Positions 52,764-60,635 are shown, counted from the stretch's first letter. The stretch: DNA of 64,000 bases from Bacteroidota bacterium (GCA_018816765.1 JAHIUX010000041.1:1-64000); one strand, 5' to 3'. Notes: generated by a model not told the origin, from the letters alone. Numbers and translations: made by a program.

Positions 52764-53975
52764 CTACTTCACAGTCAATTTTATTGACTGTGGCGCTAGC
52801 TGGTTTTGGCTTATGGTGACATTGTAAATACCCGGAACCAAATCATAAACCGGAATATTGATTGCATTTATTCCAAGGTTGCTGTTCGTGGTCATATTCC
52901 TGACCAGTTGGCCGTTCAGGCTGTACACATTAATATCAACCGCAGAAACAGCGCTTGAGGTGAACCGGACTGTTGCCTGATCGTAAGCAGGAGAAGGAAA
53001 CACCGTTACAGGCTGATCCCCGGTTTGCTTGATCTTCACTGTTGGCGAAGTCAATTCAAAATACTCCATGCGGTCACCATTCATATCAAGGATGTGACTT
53101 GTTTCATTCAGCTCAAATTTTGCCTTGTCGCAGGAACTGTTACTCGCCCTTACTGTGATTGTGGCCAGCTCGCCTGCATAAGACTGTCGTTCACCAATGG
53201 CTTCATTGATCCAGCCAATCCTGATCTGTCCGTCTTTCACGGCAAAATTGGCATTTTCGCCATAAGGAACCACATCCACAATACTAAGTTCATCCGGGTT
53301 AAAATCAAATACCAGTCCGTAACCGGCAATTTCATACAAGGAGTTGCTTCTTACTGTGAAGGTTGCTGTTTCGTAAGGCATGATGCTGAGTTCGCCCTGA
53401 AATTCGATGGATTTATCTTCCTGGTACAAATCCCTGCCTGTTGGCAGCCAAACGCCCTGTACGTCGCCAGTGCTGCTACCGGCAACATTGCCGCCATCAC
53501 GCGAAGCCGTCGTTACCACAAGGTCTTCGAATACCCAGGTCCCTGCCGGGAATGGTTGTCCGTGAATAAAATAGTAGAACACAACAAAAAAGTAGTCAGC
53601 GAAATTTACTACCCCATTTCCGGTAACATCAGCCGCCAGAAACTGTATTGGTGTGAATTCATACAGTCCCATGATGTGCAACAAAATGAGAAATGCATCA
53701 TTCATATCAATGCCACCGGGAGCGATTGTTGTTGTGGATGAAAGCACATACGTTCCGTCCTGCACGTTTGTAAACTGGTAATGACCACTTGTTCCGGTCA
53801 TCGAGGTCGCCAACAGTGCACCATTCACCGTGTAAAGCCCCACATTAACATCAGGGACCGGTATGTCCGGATTTGCATGGTAGAACACGTAACCTTCAAT
53901 TGTATTTTGTGCTACACTAATCTGGCTACCCAAAACAAAAAGCATCAAGCCGATAATACTTACAATCTTTTTCAT
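52764..53975 (-). CDS. T9SS-secreted protein with dockerin-like and cohesin-like regions
   Basis: A 403-residue exported protein. The signal peptide (1-22) is followed by a carboxypeptidase-regulatory/CNA-B-like beta domain (25-85: 'IEGYVFYHANPDIPVPDVNV'). A dockerin-like segment is at 86-136: a degenerate first loop ('GGIDMNDAFLILLH') and a canonical calcium loop D116-V-T-G-N120-G-V-V-N124-F-A-D127. A cohesin-like domain covers about 190-310 ('YEIAGYGLVFDFNPDELSIVDV', 'YAGELATITVRAS'), and a T9SS sorting domain covers 320-403. If the dockerin-like and cohesin-like parts pair with each other, the protein could multimerise. It has the shared element B upstream, and its own terminator downstream. 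Confidence 0.85.
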   Translation of the reverse strand: MKKIVSIIGLMLFVLGSQISVAQNTIEGYVFYHANPDIPVPDVNVGLYTVNGALLATSMTGTSGHYQFTNVQDGTYVLSSTTTIAPGGIDMNDAFLILLHIMGLYEFTPIQFLAADVTGNGVVNFADYFFVVFYYFIHGQPFPAGTWVFEDLVVTTASRDGGNVAGSSTGDVQGVWLPTGRDLYQEDKSIEFQGELSIMPYETATFTVRSNSLYEIAGYGLVFDFNPDELSIVDVVPYGENANFAVKDGQIRIGWINEAIGERQSYAGELATITVRASNSSCDKAKFELNETSHILDMNGDRMEYFELTSPTVKIKQTGDQPVTVFPSPAYDQATVRFTSSAVSAVDINVYSLNGQLVRNMTTNSNLGINAINIPVYDLVPGIYNVTISQNQLAPQSIKLTVK

Positions 53976-54031
53976 GTGAACTAGTTTTAGATTTTTATGT
54001 TTGTTTGTAATTAACTCCCGTATTCATTCAT

Positions 54032-54102
54032 TTTTCCATACATTAGTAACAAAACCAGGCCAAAACGCACATCGTTTTATGAACTATTTTTTAAAAATAT
54101 TT
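54032..54102 (-). promoter_or_regulatory. Shared regulatory element B, upstream of the dockerin/cohesin gene
   Basis: The partner of element A at 47953-48023. On the minus strand the core (54072 down to 54041) differs from A by only 3 of 32 bases, and the AT-rich block before it is also kept. It ends 65 bases before the ATG at 53975. Here the core's ATG opens only a ten-codon frame (ATG at 54043, TAA soon after), so its conservation is probably not for coding. Confidence 0.7.
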
Positions 54103-54219
54103 CTATAGCATTGATTACAAATACATTGCATGTTAAAATAAATTGAAAAAAAAATTGTGACCGGTTGATTATCATTTCAACATACCTATTATTCGTTTTT
54201 TTATTTAAATGAGCCCACC

Positions 54220-54249
54220 ATTGTCTGTATCCATGAATTCGTAATTTTG
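54220..54249 (+). promoter_or_regulatory. Promoter of the DUF5106/thioredoxin-like gene (near-leaderless)
   Basis: TAATTTTG (54242-54249) matches TAnnTTTG and an ATTG lies 18 bases upstream of it. The -7 element ends only four bases before the ATG at 54254, so the transcript would begin at or next to the start codon. Confidence 0.6.
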
Positions 54250-54253
54250 CGCG

Positions 54254-55654
54254 ATGGAAAAAGGATCAAAAATTGTATTATACTTGATATTCGTCATTAC
54301 GGTTGCATTTGGGTTGCTGCCTGCTGAAATGATTGCACAGAACGCGTACCAAATCCGGTTTGATTTAAAAAACCAAAAGGACAGTGTCTATATCCTCGCC
54401 AGGTATTATGGCGACAAGGTACAGCTTGTCGACTCGGTTCAGTATTATCCGACACAAAAAGTCATCTTCGAAGGTCAGGAAAAATTACCTGGCGGAATTT
54501 ATATCCTTGCTACAGGAAAAAAAGTCAAGCTACTCGAATTTGTCGTTGCCGATAACCAGCATTTTACCCTCAGTGCCGATTTTTCTGACCAGGGCAATCA
54601 GCTGAATGCCAATGGTGAAAAAGAAAATACCATTTTTTTTGAAAACCTGATGTTATCAAACAAGGCATATGCATTTCTGGAGGAAAAACGCAAGCTTGCT
54701 GATGCCGGAATGATTACCCAGAATGCATACAAACAGTTGGCTGATTCGGTAAGCAAGGTCTTGAACGCATTTAAGCTGGAGGCTGCAAGCGATGAGCCAG
54801 GGCTGTTTATCACCAAGCTATTCAGAAGCATGGAGGAAACTGTTATTCCACCGGAATTTGAAGCTAACCAGGAAAAAATGTACCTGTATTATAAGCAGCA
54901 TTATTGGGATAATGTTGACTTAACCGATGAACGGATGCTTCGCACCCCGGTATTCTCAAAAAAGATTGAAGCGTATTTTAAAAATGTTATCCCCCCGATT
55001 CCTGACAGCGTAATCACCGGGATAGATTCGGTAATTGGAAAGGCAGGCTCGAATAAGGTAATGCGTGATTACCTGATTTGGTATTTTACAGGCGAATATC
55101 AAAATCCTTCAATCATGGGAATGGATAAGGTGTTTGTCCACCTTGCCGACACGTATTTTGCGCATGAAAGCATCTCCAATGCAACCGAATCAGTAAAAAA
55201 GAAAATCACCGAACGGGCTGATGTTTTGAGAAGCCTGCTGATCGGAAAAACCGCTCCTGATCTCTGGCTGATGGACACTGCTGGAGTGTATCGTTCATTC
55301 AGGGAAATTAATGCCGGCTACCTGGTCTTGTTCTTTTGGGACCATGACTGCAATGTGTGCAAACAAGAGCTGGATGAACTTAACAAACTATTTAGCAGCA
55401 AGAAATATCCGATTGAAGTTTATGCCATTGGTACAAACAGCAAACTTGATGGCTGGAAAGATTACATTATCAGGCATAAGCTGGGCTGGCACAATGTTAC
55501 GGGCACCCGCAGCCTGACGCCCGACTTTCATGATGTGTATGACATTTACGGGACACCTGTCATATACCTGCTTGATAAACAAAAGACAATTATTGCAAAA
55601 CGAATAAAAGCTGAGCAAATTAGTTTAGTCATTGACAATCAAAGAGGTAAATGA
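54254..55654 (+). CDS. DUF5106/TlpA-like thioredoxin-fold protein
   Basis: A 466-residue exported protein. A signal segment ('LYLIFVITVAFGLLPAEMIAQ') is followed by a beta-rich N-terminal domain ('QIRFDLKNQKDSVYILARYYGD'), a long helical middle (about 125-340, 'LMLSNKAYAFLEEKRKLA'), and a thioredoxin-fold domain (about 335-460) with redox motif C366-N-V-C369 in 'FFWDHDCNVCKQELDEL' and the cis-proline 'YGTPVIYLLDK'. It probably reduces or exchanges disulfides in the periplasm. The family is common in Bacteroidales. It is divergent from the dockerin/cohesin gene, with element B lying between them, and is followed by the barrel gene. Confidence 0.88.
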   Translation: MEKGSKIVLYLIFVITVAFGLLPAEMIAQNAYQIRFDLKNQKDSVYILARYYGDKVQLVDSVQYYPTQKVIFEGQEKLPGGIYILATGKKVKLLEFVVADNQHFTLSADFSDQGNQLNANGEKENTIFFENLMLSNKAYAFLEEKRKLADAGMITQNAYKQLADSVSKVLNAFKLEAASDEPGLFITKLFRSMEETVIPPEFEANQEKMYLYYKQHYWDNVDLTDERMLRTPVFSKKIEAYFKNVIPPIPDSVITGIDSVIGKAGSNKVMRDYLIWYFTGEYQNPSIMGMDKVFVHLADTYFAHESISNATESVKKKITERADVLRSLLIGKTAPDLWLMDTAGVYRSFREINAGYLVLFFWDHDCNVCKQELDELNKLFSSKKYPIEVYAIGTNSKLDGWKDYIIRHKLGWHNVTGTRSLTPDFHDVYDIYGTPVIYLLDKQKTIIAKRIKAEQISLVIDNQRGK

Positions 55655-55710
55655 GCAGATAGTCAAATGGAGTAAGGCACTCAGTAAAACAAGAACATCA
55701 AGGAGTTTTC

Positions 55711-56499
55711 ATGAAAACTGCCTACAAACACCACACTAAAAAAACCCGTGTCAGGGTTGGTTTGTTTGTTCTATGCAGTATGGTTCTGGGTTCCATTATG
55801 GTGGCTCCTTCCAGCCTGTTTTCACAAAATATTGTCCACAGCATGTATTATTACGATGCGGGTTGGGTGTTAACAATTGCTGCAGGACCAGGGACATCAT
55901 TCGTCGACATTAAGGAAAACCGCGTTTTTCCTGTTACCAGAAAGGGACAGTCCGAGTGGAGATTGGCCACTTATACCCAGCTCGAGAAAGAGTTTAACGC
56001 CTATTTCAGTGTCAGGGGACAAGCGCTTTACACAAAATTGTCGGGAGTGAGAACAATCAGGAATTTATTTTTTGAGGCTGATCTTGTTGAGGCAAACATG
56101 AATCTGGCATTTAATGTGTCAAACATCGTCCGTCCTTATCGTTCCGACAGAAAATGGTCGGTGCACGCCTTTGCCGGTGTCGGGCTCGCATACTATAATT
56201 CAAACCTCTACACCCTCGATTCGCTGAAGCCTGAGCAAGCACGTGGGTTTGGAGCAGGTTCCGGTCTTTGGGGGAGAATCATTGAAGGCATCGGCATGGC
56301 CGGGTTCAGTTTGTCGTACAAACTAGACAACCACTGGCAGCTTCACCTGCAAACCGCTAACCGGTGGATGAATGCCGATAATGTAGATTCTTCCGAAGGT
56401 GGTTATCCCTATGATTTTTATAACATCACTACCGTTGGGGTTTCCTATAAATTTTACCGGAAAAGAACCTACCCGGTAGTTTACAAAAGCATTAAGTGA
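55711..56499 (+). CDS. Outer-membrane beta-barrel protein of unknown function
   Basis: A 262-residue exported protein. A Lys/Arg-rich start and hydrophobic stretch ('VGLFVLCSMVLGSIMVAP') lead into an 8-strand-like barrel: 'DAGWVLTIAAGPGTSFVDI', 'WRLATYTQLEKEFNAYFSVRGQAL', 'RKWSVHAFAGVGLAYYNSNLY', 'GMAGFSLSYKLDNHWQLHLQTANRWM', ending 'NITTVGVSYKFY'. It resembles small OmpA-like/porin-family barrels. The ligand is unknown. Unusually for this phylum it has a Shine-Dalgarno (AAGGAG, 55700-55705), five bases before the ATG. Confidence 0.8.
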   Translation: MKTAYKHHTKKTRVRVGLFVLCSMVLGSIMVAPSSLFSQNIVHSMYYYDAGWVLTIAAGPGTSFVDIKENRVFPVTRKGQSEWRLATYTQLEKEFNAYFSVRGQALYTKLSGVRTIRNLFFEADLVEANMNLAFNVSNIVRPYRSDRKWSVHAFAGVGLAYYNSNLYTLDSLKPEQARGFGAGSGLWGRIIEGIGMAGFSLSYKLDNHWQLHLQTANRWMNADNVDSSEGGYPYDFYNITTVGVSYKFYRKRTYPVVYKSIK

Positions 56500-56533
56500 T
56501 TTTTTATGCCTGATGATCATCACTGACAAGTGT

Positions 56534-56564
56534 AAAAAAAAAATGACCGGCATTCAACCGGTCA
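56534..56564 (-). terminator. Terminator after tRNA-Val
   Basis: TGACCGG (56544-56550) pairs with CCGGTCA (56558-56564). On the minus strand the stem runs directly into a run of ten T/A-rich bases (plus-strand A 56534-56543). It lies eight bases past the tRNA. Confidence 0.75.
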
Positions 56565-56571
56565 ATGAAAG

Positions 56572-56646
56572 TGGGGCGTACTGGAATCGAACCAGTGACC
56601 TCTTGCCTGTCAAGCAAGCGCTCTAAACCAACTGAGCTAACGTCCC
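56572..56646 (-). tRNA. tRNA-Val (GAC)
   Basis: Read on the minus strand it starts GGGACGTTAGCTCAGTTGG, has anticodon stem CTTGC/GCAAG with loop TTGACAG (anticodon GAC, Val), T-arm GGTTCGATTCC, and ends ACGCCCC plus discriminator A. The acceptor stem contains one A-C mismatch (position 4:69). No CCA is encoded. Confidence 0.9.
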
Positions 56647-56711
56647 AATCAGGGCGCAAAATTAACAAACACTTTCTGACTGTGCAAGGCTTTTCATCAA
56701 ATCCTAATTCC

Positions 56712-56719
56712 TACCTTTG
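56712..56719 (+). promoter_or_regulatory. -7 element upstream of the DPP-IV-type peptidase
   Basis: TACCTTTG matches TAnnTTTG and lies 19 bases before the ATG at 56739. A -33 partner is not clear. Confidence 0.5.
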
Positions 56720-56738
56720 GCACAAATTTTAAGATCAT

Positions 56739-58955
56739 ATGAGAAAATCCTTCCTTATTATCTGGGCAATTGCGTTGGCAGCCACTTTTAGCACAGCAAA
56801 TGCTCAAGAGAAAAAAGACATTCAATTGCAGGATATATGGGCCAGCGGGAAATTTTATCCGGAAATGCTGCGTGGTGTAAATCCGATGGCCGATGGTGAA
56901 ACGTACCTTGTTGATGAAGACACAGCCCTGAATGTGTTTAACTACAAGACTGGAAAGTTTGTAAAAACACTGGTCAACCAAAACGCACTTATGGTGCAGG
57001 GAAAAAATAAACCCCTGTCATTTGGCAACTTCAGCCTGAGCAAGGATGAGACCAAGTTACTAATCCCTACTGAAACGGAAAGTATTTACAGGCACTCAAC
57101 CAAATCAAACTATTTTGTCTATGACCTGAAAACAAAAGCGATTATTGCGCTTTCAGAAAACGGAAAACAAAGCCTTGCTGACTTTTCGCCCGATGGTGTT
57201 AAAATTGCCTTTGTCAGGGATAATAACCTGTTTATTAAAGACCTGACTAACTTCACAGAAACACAGCTGACCTTTGATGGCAAACACACCGAAATCATCA
57301 ATGGAACAACAGATTGGGTTTACGAGGAAGAGTTTGGGTTTACAAAGGCATTTTTCTGGTCGCCCGATAGCAAAAAGATTGCTTTTTACCGTTTCGACGA
57401 AAGCCGGGTTAAAGAGTTTCAGCTGGAGTATTTTCAAGGGCTTTACCCTGAATGGTATACATACAAATATCCAAAGGCCGGCGAGGACAACTCACTGATT
57501 GCCATTAAAGTGTATGATCTTCATCAAAAATCGACTGATGACATTCCACTTGGTACTGAAACCGATATCTATATCCCCAGAATTAAATGGACCAATAGTC
57601 CGAATTTGCTGGCCATACAGCGAATGAACCGCCTTCAGAACAGGCTTGAAATTTTGTTGGCTGATATTTCACTTAAAAAAACAAGTTTGGTTTATGAGGA
57701 AAACAACACCTATTATATAGACATCACTGATAACCTGAACTTCCTGAACGACAACAAGCATTTCATTATCACCAGTGAAAAAGATGGCTTCAATCACATT
57801 TACCTGTACGACCTGAGCGGAAAACAGCTGAGCCAACTCACCAAAGGAAACTGGGACGTGACGGAGGTTTATGGAGTCGACAGCAAGGGGAAAACCGTGT
57901 ATTTTCAAAGCGCTGAAACGGGTCCGCTTGACAGGCAGGTTTATTCCGTGGACATGAAGGGTATCAAGAAAGCCCTGACCAATATTCCGGGAACCAATGA
58001 TGCCAGTTTCAGTAGCAGCTACGCGTATTTTATCAACACCAACACCACGGCCAACACACCGCACCTGATACAGGCCTTTACGGGCAGTGGGAAGTTCTTA
58101 CGGACCATTATCGACAACACTGATTACCAGACGATGCTTAGCGGATTCAACCTGAGCCAACAGGAGTTTTTCACCATCAGCGATCCGGCAATAATCCTTC
58201 CATCGGGAGAGGCTGTCAGCCTGAACGCGTGGCGCATCGTTCCGCCTGATTTTGATCCGGCTAAAAAATATCCGGTTCTGATATATGTATATGGAGGCCC
58301 GGGATCGCAAACAGTAACCAATGCATGGGGATGGCACAATTATTTCTGGTTCCAGATGCTGGCCGAAAAAGGAATCGTGGTCATCTCTGTCGACAACCGC
58401 GGCACTGGTGCCAGGGGCGAGACATTCAAGAAAATGACCTATAAGGAACTTGGCAAATACGAAACCGAAGATATGATCACCACTGCCAAATACCTTGGCG
58501 GGCTTGATTATGTTGACAAAGAACGCATTGGCATCTTTGGATGGAGCTACGGAGGCTATATGTCGTCGCTGGCAATCACCAAAGGGGCCGAAGTGTTCAG
58601 CTCAGCCATTGCCGTGGCTCCGGTTACGAACTGGCGCAATTATGACAACATCTACACCGAACGCTTTATGCAAACTCCACAAATAAATGCCAGTGGCTAT
58701 GACGATAACTCACCGGTAAACCATGTCAAAGAGCTTAAGGGCAGCTTCCTGCTTGTGCATGGAAGCGCCGACGACAATGTGCACTATCAGAACACCATGG
58801 AGCTGATCAATGCCCTGGTAAAAGCAAACAAACAGTTTGAGCTGATGATTTACCCGAACAGGAATCATGGCATTTACGGCGGAACTACCAGGTTGCACCT
58901 GTATACCCTGATGAATGATTTTCTTGACAGGAACTTATTGAAGCAGGGGGAATAA
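56739..58955 (+). CDS. S9-family dipeptidyl peptidase IV-type peptidase
   Basis: A 738-residue exported serine peptidase. A signal peptide (MRKSFLIIWAIALAATFSTANAQ) precedes an N-terminal beta-propeller-like part (about 60-480, with 'DFSPDGVKIAFVRDNNLF', 'TDWVYEEEFGFTKAFFWSPDSKKIAF', the Glu-Glu motif for the substrate amino end) and an alpha/beta-hydrolase domain (about 490-735). The catalytic triad is Ser603 in 'GWSYGGYM', Asp678 in 'GSADDNVHYQN' and His710 in 'NRNHGIYGG'. The 'WVYEEEF' motif marks the DPP-IV subfamily, which removes X-Pro dipeptides. It is followed by rpsU after 100 bases. Confidence 0.95.
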   Translation: MRKSFLIIWAIALAATFSTANAQEKKDIQLQDIWASGKFYPEMLRGVNPMADGETYLVDEDTALNVFNYKTGKFVKTLVNQNALMVQGKNKPLSFGNFSLSKDETKLLIPTETESIYRHSTKSNYFVYDLKTKAIIALSENGKQSLADFSPDGVKIAFVRDNNLFIKDLTNFTETQLTFDGKHTEIINGTTDWVYEEEFGFTKAFFWSPDSKKIAFYRFDESRVKEFQLEYFQGLYPEWYTYKYPKAGEDNSLIAIKVYDLHQKSTDDIPLGTETDIYIPRIKWTNSPNLLAIQRMNRLQNRLEILLADISLKKTSLVYEENNTYYIDITDNLNFLNDNKHFIITSEKDGFNHIYLYDLSGKQLSQLTKGNWDVTEVYGVDSKGKTVYFQSAETGPLDRQVYSVDMKGIKKALTNIPGTNDASFSSSYAYFINTNTTANTPHLIQAFTGSGKFLRTIIDNTDYQTMLSGFNLSQQEFFTISDPAIILPSGEAVSLNAWRIVPPDFDPAKKYPVLIYVYGGPGSQTVTNAWGWHNYFWFQMLAEKGIVVISVDNRGTGARGETFKKMTYKELGKYETEDMITTAKYLGGLDYVDKERIGIFGWSYGGYMSSLAITKGAEVFSSAIAVAPVTNWRNYDNIYTERFMQTPQINASGYDDNSPVNHVKELKGSFLLVHGSADDNVHYQNTMELINALVKANKQFELMIYPNRNHGIYGGTTRLHLYTLMNDFLDRNLLKQGE

Positions 58956-58969
58956 GAATCAAAAGAAAA

Positions 58970-59001
58970 TTTGAATAACTGACAAAAAGGTATTAATTTT
59001 G
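58970..59001 (+). promoter_or_regulatory. Housekeeping promoter of rpsU
   Basis: TTTG (58970-58973), 20-base spacer, TAATTTTG (58994-59001): complete match to the -33/-7 consensus. The leader to the rpsU ATG is about 54 bases. Confidence 0.8.
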
Positions 59002-59055
59002 CAGCCCGAATTTAGCATTCATATTAATTAACCAAAAGAAAGAGAGTGTATTAAA

Positions 59056-59250
59056 ATGATTATTATTCCAGTAAAAGAAGGCGAAAGCATCGACCGTGCA
59101 TTGAAAAAATACAAGCGTAAGTTTGAAAAAACCGGCGTTGTAAAGGAATTGCGTGAACGTCAGAAATTCACAAAGCCATCGGTGACCAACCGTGAACAAC
59201 GGTTGAAAGCAATCTATATTCAACAATTGCGCCGTCAGGAAGAATTATAA
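59056..59250 (+). CDS. rpsU: 30S ribosomal protein S21 (bS21)
   Basis: A 64-residue basic protein, 'MIIIPVKEGESIDRALKKYKRKFEKTGVVKELRERQKF', typical of bS21. In Bacteroidota bS21 is one of the proteins that cover the anti-Shine-Dalgarno end of 16S rRNA. The leader is A-rich (AAAGAAAGAGAG) without a clear GGAGG. The gene has its own promoter and is followed by a terminator-like hairpin before xer. Confidence 0.97.
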   Translation: MIIIPVKEGESIDRALKKYKRKFEKTGVVKELRERQKFTKPSVTNREQRLKAIYIQQLRRQEEL

Positions 59251-59280
59251 TCTTCTTTTTTTACAAGAAATCATTTTTTA

Positions 59281-59331
59281 AAACTTTGATGTAGGCATAG
59301 TATTTACTATATTTACATCGAAGTTTTTTTT
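59281..59331 (+). terminator. Terminator or attenuator between rpsU and xer
   Basis: AAACTTTGATGTA (59281-59293) pairs with TACATCGAAGTTT (59314-59326) with one wobble pair, and ATAGT/ACTAT pairs in the loop. The stem runs straight into eight T (59324-59331). It ends eight bases before the xer ATG. As no promoter is evident between rpsU and xer, xer-hpf expression may depend on read-through. Confidence 0.75.
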
Positions 59332-59339
59332 ATTGCACC

Positions 59340-60218
59340 ATGTCGCTAAACCAATTCATCACTTACCTTACTACTGAAAAACGATACTCAGCGCATTCAA
59401 TCAAAGCATATCAGTCAGACATTCATCAGTTTGAAGCATTTCTGGTACTTGACTATGAAGAGGATGACCTGAACAAGGCGACAGGTCCGATGATACGATC
59501 GTGGGTGGTATCACTGAAAGAAAAGGGTATGGCAAACAAAAGCCTCAACCGCAAGCTTACCTCATTAAAGTCATACTATACCTACTGCGTTGGTCAGGGA
59601 ATGCTGGCTTCAAATCCTGCAAAAAAAATTCAATCGCTGAAAACACCCAGGCGGCTGCCTGTTTTTGCCACAAAAGAAAACATGGTGAAAAACAACGAAC
59701 AGGTAATGGCCAACGACTTTTCAACGCTAAGGAATAGCCTCGTCATCGAAATGCTATATCAGACCGGGATGAGGTTGTCGGAACTGATTGGCCTTAAAGA
59801 GGAGCACATTGATCGGAACGGACAAACAATAAAGGTGACCGGGAAAGGAAATAAACAACGTATTATTCCGTTTCATCAAGAGTTAAGGCTTTCAATCGGG
59901 CAATATTTGGCTGCCAAGCACAGGCAATTTGGCAGCGACGAAAAGTGCTTGTTTGTCACCGACAAAGGGAAGCCTGCTTATGCAAAGTTAATTTATCGCA
60001 TAGTTTTCGCATATTTGCGAAAAAATACGACCCTTGACAAGACCAGTCCACATGTATTGCGACATACCTTTGCAACACATCTGTTAAATAACGGGGCAAG
60101 TATTTTGGCCATTAAAGAATTACTTGGGCACAGCAGCCTGGCTGCCACCCAAATATACACACACAGCACAATTGAGCAACTAAAACAAATTCACCAACAA
60201 GCACATCCGAAAGGCTGA
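59340..60218 (+). CDS. Tyrosine recombinase, XerC/XerD family
   Basis: A 292-residue tyrosine recombinase. The N-terminal SAM-like DNA-binding domain ('FITYLTTEKRYSAHSIKAYQSDIHQF') is followed by the catalytic domain with Arg145 ('TGMRLSELIGL'), Lys169, His238-x-x-Arg241 ('HVLRHTFATHLL'), His264 ('LGHSSLAATQIYTH') and nucleophile Tyr273. It should be the chromosome-dimer-resolving recombinase acting at dif; the conserved position between rpsU and hpf supports a housekeeping rather than a phage origin. XerC or XerD cannot be separated here. Confidence 0.93.
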   Translation: MSLNQFITYLTTEKRYSAHSIKAYQSDIHQFEAFLVLDYEEDDLNKATGPMIRSWVVSLKEKGMANKSLNRKLTSLKSYYTYCVGQGMLASNPAKKIQSLKTPRRLPVFATKENMVKNNEQVMANDFSTLRNSLVIEMLYQTGMRLSELIGLKEEHIDRNGQTIKVTGKGNKQRIIPFHQELRLSIGQYLAAKHRQFGSDEKCLFVTDKGKPAYAKLIYRIVFAYLRKNTTLDKTSPHVLRHTFATHLLNNGASILAIKELLGHSSLAATQIYTHSTIEQLKQIHQQAHPKG

Positions 60219-60230
60219 GCTTAATATAAC

Positions 60231-60241
60231 AGGAGGTCATT
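60231..60241 (+). promoter_or_regulatory. Strong Shine-Dalgarno before hpf
   Basis: AGGAGGT (60231-60237) with GGAGG ending five bases before the hpf ATG at 60242. Most genes in this window lack such a site, so this one is notable in a phylum where anti-SD binding is largely masked. Confidence 0.75.
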
Positions 60242-60538
60242 ATGAAAGTCATTATCAACTCTGTTCATTTCAAAACCGACAAAAAGCTGGAAGATTTTCT
60301 GACAACGAAGATTGAGAAGCTTGTTGCAAAACACGACGAAATTATAGGTTCAGAAGTAAACCTGAAGCTCGACAACACCGACACCCCCAATAACAAGATT
60401 ACCGAAATCAGGGTCATGCTCAAAGGCAATGATCTTTTTGCAAGCAAGCAAAACAAAACTTTCGAAGAAGCCGCTGATGCTGCCATTGATGCATTAAAGA
60501 AGCAACTTGAAAAACACAAGGGCAAATTCACACACTGA
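60242..60538 (+). CDS. hpf: Ribosome hibernation-promoting factor (HPF/YfiA family)
   Basis: A 98-residue short HPF: 'MKVIINSVHFKTDKKLEDFLTTKIEKLVAKHDEI' and 'VNLKLDNTDTPNNKITEIRVML', ending 'AIDALKKQLEKHKGKF', the family's beta-alpha-beta-beta-beta-alpha pattern. It binds the small subunit of idle ribosomes. It follows xer by 23 bases and is likely in the same transcript. Confidence 0.93.
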   Translation: MKVIINSVHFKTDKKLEDFLTTKIEKLVAKHDEIIGSEVNLKLDNTDTPNNKITEIRVMLKGNDLFASKQNKTFEEAADAAIDALKKQLEKHKGKFTH

Positions 60539-60604
60539 CAACTCCTTGAAAACAAGCAAATTTCCCAAGGTAAAAAAAATTATTCGCTAAATTGAGTAAT
60601 TTTC

Positions 60605-60635
60605 TTTGCTAATTCATTTAATCTATCTATTTTTG
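60605..60635 (+). promoter_or_regulatory. Promoter of the tRNA-tuf operon
   Basis: TTTG (60605-60608), 19-base spacer, TATTTTTG (60628-60635), matching the -33/-7 consensus. It lies 52 bases upstream of tRNA-Thr. Confidence 0.75.

Noticed and set aside
59340-60218. Phage or integrative-element integrase
   Set aside because: The recombinase lies in a conserved rpsU-xer-hpf order, without attachment repeats or phage genes, so a housekeeping Xer protein is more likely.
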